Part shown: piece after piece, positions 1 to 7,020 of the stretch
Numbering within the stretch: position 1 is the first letter of the stretch
How the letters are laid out: each line of letters starts with the position of its first letter
Assembly: GCF_030068455.1 (NCBI RefSeq)
Contig: NZ_JAQOSQ010000004.1
Location: forward strand, 1-64,000
DNA from: Roseofilum casamattae BLCC-M143
Lineage (GTDB): Bacteria > Cyanobacteriota > Cyanobacteriia > Cyanobacteriales > Desertifilaceae
Direction of reading: 5' to 3'
Length of the DNA: 64,000 nt
Notes under the pieces: model-generated
Database searches by the model: none
Seen by the model: only the letters and a program-made list of their open reading frames with translations
Told to the model about the DNA's origin: nothing
Made by a program: the position numbers and the translations under genes

Positions 1-44
1 TCCTTTTAGGACGGCTTTTTTAGTGTTATAATCGCAACGGTATG

Positions 45-415
45 AATCCCCTGAGTGTTGCTATAGGCTAGAACTCAAAAGTATCGCGTAAGGATACCAG
101 TATTGGGTGGCGAAAACCAAGAAAAACATAGCTAGCAAATCGAAAGTAGTAGCATCCAGAAAACTAATATCTTTGTGGGTTGAGAACGTATCGTGGGGCG
201 CACGATAACGCTAGGTTCGTATCCTAGTACGTCTCTGGAGATATAGCCCTCTGGGACTGGCTAAACTAAGCTCGTTGATTCATTCTATTGAAGGGTTGAT
301 GGGCTTGGGTATTGCTCGTAAGAGATAGCTGGTTTTAAGGTTTGTCGAAGAAAGAGAAAACCAGCAATAGTGATATTCAGCAATCCTCTCGCCTTTAGGC
401 AGAGGAGAACGTCAA
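45..415 (+). ncRNA. candidate structured RNA (omega-RNA/HEARO-like) of an IS200/IS605-type element
   Basis: No open frame covers this stretch, but it is dense in hairpins on the + strand. Stems I can pair by eye are 52-56 with 73-77, 81-85 with 93-97, 103-106 with 117-120, 189-195 with 201-207 (7 bp), 211-215 with 223-227, 244-248 with 259-263, and 328-336 with 357-365 (9 bp). The 3' end carries a compact hairpin at 385-405 followed by GAACGTCAAG, which resembles the right end of cyanobacterial IS200/IS605-family elements. Guide RNAs of such elements (HEARO/omega-RNA next to IscB or TnpB) are large and multi-stemmed in this way. No nuclease gene is present, so this would be a stand-alone or decayed copy. 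The family assignment is inference; the structure is seen. Boundaries are approximate. Confidence 0.5.
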
Positions 416-420
416 GTTCT
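385..420 (+). mobile_element. IS605-like right-end hairpin
   Basis: CCTCT (385-389) pairs with AGAGG (401-405) and GCC (391-393) with GGC (398-400), with one bulged C at 390. GAGAACGTCAAG follows. Small imperfect hairpins close to the right terminus are recognised by Y1 transposases in IS200/IS605 elements. No transposase gene lies in the window, so the element cannot move by itself from here. Confidence 0.45.
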
Positions 421-481
421 CACACAATTGTTCTGTAGCACGATCGCGCTTCATCTTATCTCGAAGATCGCGATCGCCGAT

Positions 482-514
482 CCAAAACTGACATTATACG
501 AACGCCAGTTTTGG
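482..514. terminator. 9-bp stem-loop downstream of the GT9 gene
   Basis: CCAAAACTG (482-490) and CAGTTTTGG (506-514) form a perfect 9-bp stem with a 15-nt loop. It lies just beyond the stop of the minus-strand glycosyltransferase. No clear T-run follows in either direction, so it may be a processing or stabilising stem rather than a classical intrinsic terminator. Confidence 0.35.
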
Positions 515-531
515 ACTAGCAGGAACTCGCC

Positions 532-1488
532 TCAACCAAGAATGCGGTCTACGATCGCCTGAGCCGGAATATCAGCCATCTTGCCCGTAGGCGAAGCAAT
601 CCCGATAAACTTATCGCTAACTGGCAATAACTTCTGCGGATTAGTCGGGCCGAATAGGGCGATAGTAAACGTTTTCACCGCAACTGACAAATGCATGGGC
701 GCGCTATCGGTGCAGAGCATCAGATTGGCTCCGGCGATCGTGGCGGCAAGTTTGCCAATATCGGGAGGCGAAGTTACTTTTAAGCTGGGACAAACTTGCA
801 GAAGTTGCTCCACAAACGCCTCATCTTCCGGCCCTTTCAGCACGACTAAGGGCAGGTCGGGTTGTTTTTCCTGCAACTGTTTTGCGATCGCCTGCCATCG
901 TTCCACCGGGTAAATTTTATCAATACCTTTGGTTTTCGCCAGTTGACTCGAACCGCCGTGAATCAGCACGTACCCAGTATCGGTAAGACCCAGTTTCGCC
1001 TGTTCGCTCTCCGCCCATTCCAAGTCTTTTTTGGGAATGGCGATAGATAAATCCGGACAGGGGTCGGGGATTTTCAGACCGGCGAGCAAGTCATAATACA
1101 TGTGGACGGCATATTGCTCGGTCTTCAGGGGAATGGGATGAGTCAGAAACATCGATCCGGGGCCCTCATAGCTAATGCGGGTGGGAATACCGGTTAACCA
1201 GAGCAGGAGTCCCACGGCCCATCGCTGTCCGAGGGAGATAGCGACTTCGTATTCGCGATCGCGTAAAATCCCCAGTAAGTTCCCCCAGTCTGCCGGAGAG
1301 TTACGGTCTTTAAAGTCAAAGGGAATAACGCGACGAACAGATTGATTAACTCGATACGCTCCCTTCGACCGGGGTTCGACGATCGCATCAATCTCTGCTT
1401 CGGGATATGACTGTTTGAGGCGATCGAGAGTAGGGAAAAACAGAATCTGATCGCCAATTCCACCGGGAACGAGAGCTACTACTTTCAT
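532..1488 (-). CDS. glycosyltransferase family 9 (heptosyltransferase-like)
   Basis: The protein is about 318 aa and belongs to the ADP-heptose:LPS heptosyltransferase-like GT9 family, which transfers a sugar to cell-surface polysaccharide from a nucleotide-sugar donor on the cytoplasmic face. The N-terminus MKVVALVPGGIGDQILFFP is the typical acceptor-side Rossmann start of the family. The C-terminal half carries the donor-binding signature around DSAPMHLSV and ALFGPTNP. I place the start at the ATG at 1488 because it puts this canonical N-terminus at residue 1; an in-frame ATG 18 nt further upstream is possible, and a longer version would overlap ispD. The gene is divergent from ispD with a 75-bp gap. 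Acceptor and sugar cannot be told from sequence. Confidence 0.85.
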   Translation of the reverse strand: MKVVALVPGGIGDQILFFPTLDRLKQSYPEAEIDAIVEPRSKGAYRVNQSVRRVIPFDFKDRNSPADWGNLLGILRDREYEVAISLGQRWAVGLLLWLTGIPTRISYEGPGSMFLTHPIPLKTEQYAVHMYYDLLAGLKIPDPCPDLSIAIPKKDLEWAESEQAKLGLTDTGYVLIHGGSSQLAKTKGIDKIYPVERWQAIAKQLQEKQPDLPLVVLKGPEDEAFVEQLLQVCPSLKVTSPPDIGKLAATIAGANLMLCTDSAPMHLSVAVKTFTIALFGPTNPQKLLPVSDKFIGIASPTGKMADIPAQAIVDRILG

Positions 1489-1563
1489 TATCTTTGTAGA
1501 ATCCATCAATGCCTGTATTGTATAGCTCAATAGAGGATACGGAATCAAAAGACTATTGGAACT

Positions 1564-2262
1564 ATGCATTTATTAATTCCAGCAGCGGGAATGGGGAAGC
1601 GCATGGGGAGCGATCGCAATAAGCTCCTGCTAACGGTGTTGGGCGATCCGCTAATTGCCTGGACCCTGCGCGCTGCCGAGAGTTCGGAGCAGGTGGAGTG
1701 GATCGGAATTATGGGACAGCCGACGGATTTTCCGGCATTCGAGCAGATTTTGCACGATCTCGCGTTGCAAACGCCAGTACAGTTAATTGTCGGTGGAGAA
1801 ACGCGGCAAGAATCGGTTTACAATGGCTTGCAAGCGCTGCCGGAGGGAGCCGAACGGGTATTAGTTCACGATGGAGCGCGCTGTTTGGCGACGGCTGAAC
1901 TGTTTGACCGCTGTGCCACGGCCCTCGAACAGTGTCCGGGACTTATTGCCGCTATTCCAGTGAAGGATACAATTAAGGTGGTCGATGCCAATCGAGTTAT
2001 TCAGGATACGCCCAACCGCGCCAATCTTTGGGCGGCGCAAACCCCCCAGGGATTTGAGGTGGCGAAAATTAAAGCCTGTCACGACAAAGGGCGGCAGTTG
2101 GGATGGGAAGTAACCGATGATGCGGCTCTGTTCGAGAAATGTCAGCTACCGGTGACCATCGTACCGGGAGAAGAAACCAATATTAAGGTAACCACTCCCA
2201 TCGATTTGGCGATCGCCGAGCTAATTTTGCGCCAGCGCCAGACATCAGGCGATCGCAATTAG
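1564..2262 (+). CDS. ispD: 2-C-methyl-D-erythritol 4-phosphate cytidylyltransferase
   Basis: At 232 aa this has the normal length for IspD, the third enzyme of the MEP isoprenoid pathway, which makes CDP-methylerythritol from MEP and CTP. The N-terminus LLIPAAGMGKRMGSDRNKLL is the nucleotide-binding loop. Further signatures are LVHDGARCL, the IPVKDTIK segment, TPQGF, and TDDAALFE, where an aspartate-rich motif binds substrate and metal. The pathway supplies carotenoid, chlorophyll phytyl and quinone precursors in cyanobacteria. The gene stands alone and is divergent from the GT9 gene. A palindromic repeat element lies immediately downstream. Confidence 0.95.
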   Translation: MHLLIPAAGMGKRMGSDRNKLLLTVLGDPLIAWTLRAAESSEQVEWIGIMGQPTDFPAFEQILHDLALQTPVQLIVGGETRQESVYNGLQALPEGAERVLVHDGARCLATAELFDRCATALEQCPGLIAAIPVKDTIKVVDANRVIQDTPNRANLWAAQTPQGFEVAKIKACHDKGRQLGWEVTDDAALFEKCQLPVTIVPGEETNIKVTTPIDLAIAELILRQRQTSGDRN

Positions 2263-2274
2263 TCTAAATACTGT

Positions 2275-2402
2275 TGTAATACCAAATCCGTTTTATTGAG
2301 GATGTTTTCGGGGTTTGCCGTAGAGACAAGGCATGCCTTGTCTCTACTGGGTTTCGGTTAATTCTTGAATCTAGTCTGTGGTAACTGGATTTGGTATAAC
2401 AA
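2275..2402. repeat. MITE-like element with terminal inverted repeats and a perfect central palindrome
   Basis: The ends are TTGTAATACCAAATCC (2274-2289 region) and GGATTTGGTATAACAA (2387-2402), which are inverted repeats of each other with one mismatch. In the middle, 2320-2347 is a perfect 28-bp palindrome (arms GTAGAGACAAGGCA and its complement). There is no coding capacity. This architecture matches small non-autonomous cyanobacterial repeat elements. It also sits where a terminator for ispD would be expected and could act as one. Confidence 0.6.
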
Positions 2403-2560
2403 GTCTTCAATTTTTTCCAATTGAAAGTCTTTAGCAAGGTGGAGTAGGACGGTAGAAAACTCTCTTTGATTCCAAACGAACATAGCGATCGTGACAGCCG
2501 TTACGATAATTTAGGAAACAATGGATACTATGGATATTATAGTCTCTCAGTCCAACAGTT

Positions 2561-3310
2561 ATGACTACTCTCCCGGATTTTTCGTTTTTTCCGACTCGAT
2601 TATTGGCTGCCGAGTTTGACGATCTCATCTTCCTGAGCGATACAGGCTTTGGAGATTCGTTACTCAGTTATCCTGGAGGATTATGGGCGTTAAATGGGAA
2701 TGATACAATTTCCGGATCGGCATTGAGCGAAGTCATTTTAGGCAATGCAAATAATGACGTACTGCGGGGAGGATTTGGCAGCGATCGCTTGTTGGGAGGT
2801 CAGCATGATGACCTACTCTTCGGCGAAGGAGATGGAGACTTGTTGCGGGGAGATTTGGGTAACGATCGACTCTTTGGTGAAGCTGGGAACGATACCTTAC
2901 GCGGGGGAGCTGGAAACGATCTGCTCAATGGAAATATCGGTCACGATTTCCTCATGGGAGATTTAGGGACGGATAGTTTGGTTGGAGAAGTTGGTTTTGA
3001 TACATTTGTTTTGCGCACGGATGATGCCAGTCCGGGGCCGAGTTTAGTCGATCGCATTCTCGACTGGAACCCGAATGAAGATTTAATTGGGTTAACTGAG
3101 AACGTAACCTTTTTTAATCTCCATTTTGATACGACGCAAAATGTAGCTGGAGGAGGCGCCAACGATACGTTAATTACCATTGGTTTTAACGGCCCGAGTT
3201 TGGGAATTTTAGTAGACTATACCTTGGGTTTGGGCCCGGCGAATTTTATTTCCCTCACTCCAGCAGACGAGCAGATCGGGACGAATATCTTTTTTCCTCC
3301 GATCCCTTAG
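2561..3310 (+). CDS. RTX (haemolysin-type calcium-binding repeat) protein
   Basis: The 249-aa acidic protein has a central array of glycine/aspartate nonapeptides of the form GG-x-G-x-D-x-L-x (about residues 48-135, for example LRGGAGNDLL and LFGEAGNDTL). These form a calcium-bound parallel beta-roll. The segment after the array, FDTFVL followed by VDRILDWNPNEDLIGL, resembles the C-terminal region of type I-secreted RTX proteins. There is no N-terminal signal peptide, which fits ABC-type (type I) export; no exporter genes are nearby. No catalytic domain is visible, so it may be an adhesive or surface-layer type protein. Confidence 0.8.
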   Translation: MTTLPDFSFFPTRLLAAEFDDLIFLSDTGFGDSLLSYPGGLWALNGNDTISGSALSEVILGNANNDVLRGGFGSDRLLGGQHDDLLFGEGDGDLLRGDLGNDRLFGEAGNDTLRGGAGNDLLNGNIGHDFLMGDLGTDSLVGEVGFDTFVLRTDDASPGPSLVDRILDWNPNEDLIGLTENVTFFNLHFDTTQNVAGGGANDTLITIGFNGPSLGILVDYTLGLGPANFISLTPADEQIGTNIFFPPIP

Positions 3311-3418
3311 AGCCTATTTAATAAGGAATTTAATAAGGAAAAGTTTAGAAAAATCACAAACATCAAAGCATATAGTTAATTGAAATAACACTGAGACATA
3401 AAATCGCAAGACTAATGA

Positions 3419-3480
3419 GAGCTGAGCGGAGCCGAAGCTCGGACACCGCAAGCAACCCGGACTTCGACTGCGCTCAGTCC
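3419..3480. repeat. two copies of a ~22-bp palindrome-ended repeat unit
   Basis: GAGCTGAGCGGAGCCGAAGCTC (3419-3440, quoted in part as CTGAGCGGAGCCGAAG) and, inverted, GGACTTCGACTGCGCTC (3459-3475, extending to 3480) are variants of one unit with a core close to CTGAGCG-x-AG-x-CGAAG and complementary ends. They lie between two convergent genes. The same unit appears twice inside cobH at 34427-34474, which marks it as a dispersed repeat. Confidence 0.6.
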
Positions 3481-3523
3481 TCACATAATCATTTGTCTCA
3501 CTGTTAATCGAATTGACTATAGC

Positions 3524-6500
3524 TCAATTTTGCTTGAGTGCAACAAACGCCATATCATCAAACACTTTATACTGACCGATATGTTCGCGCACATCCTGAA
3601 GAACGGCTTGACAAATTTCTCGAGCAGATAAATGACGATTGGCACAGGTGACTTCAGCAATGCGATCGATTCCATATCTAACTCTCTGGCTGTTTGGCGC
3701 TTCTGGAATACCATCGGTATAGAGCACAACCACATCTCCAGGATTGAGTTCGATCTCATGGTAGGCAATAAACTGGGTAATCTCCAGTTCTAACCCCACG
3801 GGTAGTCCGAGGTCCATAGTATCTATCCGCTCGATCTTGCCATCATGACGAACCACAATTGTTTCCTCATGCTGACCGCTAACGCACAATCTTCCATGAC
3901 TATAATCCAACAGAGCAAGAGTCATGCTCTTATCTGAATTCATCCGTTCGATATTGCGATAGAGAGTACGATTAACAATGGAAAGAAACTCTACCGGATC
4001 GGTTTGTTCGCTCTCTTGCAAGGTGCGAATTGCCGTTTGTGCCATAATCATAATCAGACAGCTTTCGAGACCGTGACTGGTAACATCGCCGATGCCAATT
4101 TTCAGACGGTCTCCGTTCGCGAGAATATCGTAATAATCTCCCCCCACATCTTCCGCAGGTTCCATAAATCCGGCAATATCTAAAGATGAGATAGATTCTA
4201 ACTCGGAAGCAGGAGGTAAAACCATCTCTTGCATTCGGCGAATGATATCAATTTCTGCATTTAAGTATAAGTTTTCTGCTTTGAGAGATTTAATGTTCAA
4301 CTGAGTGCGCAACCGAGCTAATAACTCATCTTTTGCGATCGGTTTCGTTAAATAATCATTGGCTCCCAAATTCAAACCCGTGACGATATCCTGAATTTGA
4401 GTTTTTGCTGTTAATAAAACAATGGGAAGTTCGGTGGAATTAAACTGAGTACGCAAGTGTTGCGTCACCTCATAGCCAGTCATTTTTGGCATCATCACAT
4501 CCAAGAGAATCAAATCTAGTTTTAAGCCATCTTGAATTAAATCCAAGGCTTCTTGCCCCGTACTAGCTTGGTAAATTAAATAATCTTGCAAGGAAAGATG
4601 ATTGACTAATACTTGCCGATTTACCGGTTCGTCATCAACAATTAAAATTTTAATTTTTGTCGGATCGTCAATGAGATTGTCTGAGGGAATATTGAGAATT
4701 TCTGCTTCGGCGATCGCCGGTACGTGACGAAATGCAAGAGTCGAGACATTAGTTGCGTTATTATTCTCTACATTAGCTTCCGCAATCGGCAACGTAAAGG
4801 TAAAAATTGAACCATGATTCACCTGAGAGGTAACGCTAATGGTTCCGCCATGGAGTTCCACTAATTGTTTTGTAATTGCTAATCCCAAACCGGTTCCACC
4901 ATACTCGCGATCGGTAGAACTTTCAGCTTGTTCAAAGGAATCGAAAATGCGATCGAATTTATCTGGTGGAATTCCAATTCCGGTATCGTAAATCGAGATT
5001 GATAATTCCGAGCTATTCCCCGGCCGATAAAATTGTTCGGCCGCAATTCTTACCGTTCCAGATGCAGTGAATTTAATCGCATTTCCCAGTAAATTATATA
5101 AGATTTGCTGCAAGCGGTCTTCATCGGCATACGCGGCAGGAAATTCAAACGGTATATCATTAACCAATTCAATTTTCTTGTCGCCGATTAACGGTTTGCA
5201 TAAAATCAATACTAATTCCGCGATCGCCCGCAAGTCTACTGGCTTGAGTTGCAGAGAAATGGTCTTGTGTTGCAGCTTCGAGAAATCGAGAATATCATTC
5301 ACTAAATTCGACAAGCGTCGCCCGCTAGAGACAATCGTAAATAAGTTAGATTGAGTGGCTAAGGATAACTTACCAGTCACGCCATCAATCAACGATTCGG
5401 CAATTCCAATAATCCCATTTAGAGGCGTCCTCAACTCGTGAGAAGTATTGGCCAAAAATTCGTTTTTAATTCGGTCGAGTTGCTGTAGCTCTTCATTTTT
5501 TTGAGCTAAGTCTTCTTTTTGTTCTTCCAAAGTTTGAAACGAAGACCTCAGTTGTTCTGCCATGGAATTAAACGATCGCGCCAGTTCTCCCAGCTCGTCC
5601 GAGCGATTAATATCAACCGTTTGTTGCCACTGTCCGCTCGATAGTTTTTTCGCTGCTTCGTTTAAATTAAAAATGGCTTGCACGATCCATCGCGAGGTAA
5701 TACTACCGATAACTGTTGCCACGGCTAATGCAGTAATACAGAGCAGAATTGTGGTGCGAGTATTTTCATTAATTTTAGCCATGAAATCGGCTTCCGGAAC
5801 GATCGCAACAATTAACCAATCCAAACCGTATTCATCTCCATAGGGAGTCACTTGGACTAGTTGCCATTGTCCCTCATGCTTAAATCGCAACTGCGTCGGG
5901 CGATCGATGCGATCGAGCTGTGTAAATTCATCGAACAAAAAAATGGCTGTATGTTTAATTAATAAATTATCGCTTTCAGTGGCGAGCAAGCGTTTGGGAT
6001 CGTCTTTAGTTTCTATAAATGGCAGATTCTTTGTGGACGAGGCAACTAATAAACCATTGCGTTCCACGATAAACGTTTCGCCAGTTTGACCAATTTCTAG
6101 AGTACTGAGAAAATTGGAGATCGTTAGCAAGGAGAGATCGACGCCAAAAATTGCTTCGAGATCGCCGTCTTGGTTATAGTAAGGAGACAGAGCGGGTAAC
6201 GCTAAATTGGCATAAGGATAAAGCCAAACATAAATCTCTCCCCACACTTGTTTTCCCGCTTTTTTTCCTGCCAGATACCACGGACGATCGACCATACTAT
6301 AATTTGGAAATGACGACAACAACTCTGCGCGATCGCCCTTATTATTTGTCCCATAAGTATCATAGCTGCGATCGATATTCTCCACAGACCAATAGCCAAT
6401 ATTAGGCAGTCCATTGGGGACGTATTCTGCACCCACTAGAAGAGTACTTCCTTCTGCCACATAGATATATGAAGCCTCTGGAAATAACTGAATTTGCTGC

Positions 6501-6808
6501 CAAAAATGGCGCTCTAAAGCATTGGTATCTTTTAGGGAAATTTTCTCTAACTCGAGATCGTTGCTATTAATCCGATTAATTAAATGAGGCTGTTCTAAAT
6601 AAGTATTGAGATGTTCGACAATGCGGCTGGTAATTTCACTGCGTAACTGCGTAGCTAACTCATCAACAGCCTCCTGTCCGTTCCGAAATGACCAATATCC
6701 AGTCAGTCCAACTACCGCAAAAATTTGGACTACAAAAGGAACAATTAATACCATTCTTAACGGGACTCTGCCGGATGCTCGAGCCATCCATCGGTTGAAC
6801 AATACCAT
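3524..6808 (-). CDS. hybrid sensor histidine kinase - receiver - PP2C phosphatase
   Basis: This 1094-aa membrane sensor combines modules normally found in separate proteins. Order: a transmembrane helix (about 20-40), a large extracytoplasmic Cache-like sensor, a second helix, HAMP, coiled coil, HisKA with SHELRTPL, HATPase with DTGIGIPP and GGTGLGLA, a receiver with LILLDVMMPK, and a C-terminal RsbU/SpoIIE-type PP2C domain. The PP2C metal ligands are intact (DVGGDYYD, GIGDVTSHG, YTDGIPEA, DDMAF). Phosphorylation of the receiver probably controls the phosphatase, which would act on an STAS antagonist. I use the ATG at 6808: an AGGAGG lies 12 nt upstream, while the longest frame would need a TTG at 6880. 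A TTG at 6811 is an alternative start. Confidence 0.88.
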   Translation of the reverse strand: MVLFNRWMARASGRVPLRMVLIVPFVVQIFAVVGLTGYWSFRNGQEAVDELATQLRSEITSRIVEHLNTYLEQPHLINRINSNDLELEKISLKDTNALERHFWQQIQLFPEASYIYVAEGSTLLVGAEYVPNGLPNIGYWSVENIDRSYDTYGTNNKGDRAELLSSFPNYSMVDRPWYLAGKKAGKQVWGEIYVWLYPYANLALPALSPYYNQDGDLEAIFGVDLSLLTISNFLSTLEIGQTGETFIVERNGLLVASSTKNLPFIETKDDPKRLLATESDNLLIKHTAIFLFDEFTQLDRIDRPTQLRFKHEGQWQLVQVTPYGDEYGLDWLIVAIVPEADFMAKINENTRTTILLCITALAVATVIGSITSRWIVQAIFNLNEAAKKLSSGQWQQTVDINRSDELGELARSFNSMAEQLRSSFQTLEEQKEDLAQKNEELQQLDRIKNEFLANTSHELRTPLNGIIGIAESLIDGVTGKLSLATQSNLFTIVSSGRRLSNLVNDILDFSKLQHKTISLQLKPVDLRAIAELVLILCKPLIGDKKIELVNDIPFEFPAAYADEDRLQQILYNLLGNAIKFTASGTVRIAAEQFYRPGNSSELSISIYDTGIGIPPDKFDRIFDSFEQAESSTDREYGGTGLGLAITKQLVELHGGTISVTSQVNHGSIFTFTLPIAEANVENNNATNVSTLAFRHVPAIAEAEILNIPSDNLIDDPTKIKILIVDDEPVNRQVLVNHLSLQDYLIYQASTGQEALDLIQDGLKLDLILLDVMMPKMTGYEVTQHLRTQFNSTELPIVLLTAKTQIQDIVTGLNLGANDYLTKPIAKDELLARLRTQLNIKSLKAENLYLNAEIDIIRRMQEMVLPPASELESISSLDIAGFMEPAEDVGGDYYDILANGDRLKIGIGDVTSHGLESCLIMIMAQTAIRTLQESEQTDPVEFLSIVNRTLYRNIERMNSDKSMTLALLDYSHGRLCVSGQHEETIVVRHDGKIERIDTMDLGLPVGLELEITQFIAYHEIELNPGDVVVLYTDGIPEAPNSQRVRYGIDRIAEVTCANRHLSAREICQAVLQDVREHIGQYKVFDDMAFVALKQN

Positions 6809-7020
6809 CAATGGATAAAACCTCCTAGAGGAACGCAGGATTACCAGTCGGGACAGCCTTCTTATCCGTCCGATACCCAATCCAGTTTAGAAAAGATATA
6901 AACAGAATCCGCTATGGTTTACTACGCAAGCCGTTCCATTTTTCATATACACCCTGTGGTAGTCAGATCTGGTATGACCCAATGTTTAGGCTGTACTCCA
7001 CAACCGCACGAGGTGCCGTA

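Noticed and set aside
211-230. A tRNA T-arm (GGTTCG-like) near 213-218
   Set aside because: The surrounding stems do not form a cloverleaf and there is no acceptor stem; it is part of the larger structured RNA.
6809-6880. Upstream extension of the hybrid kinase to a TTG at 6880
   Set aside because: The strong AGGAGG lies between this TTG and the ATG at 6808, so the shorter start is more likely.
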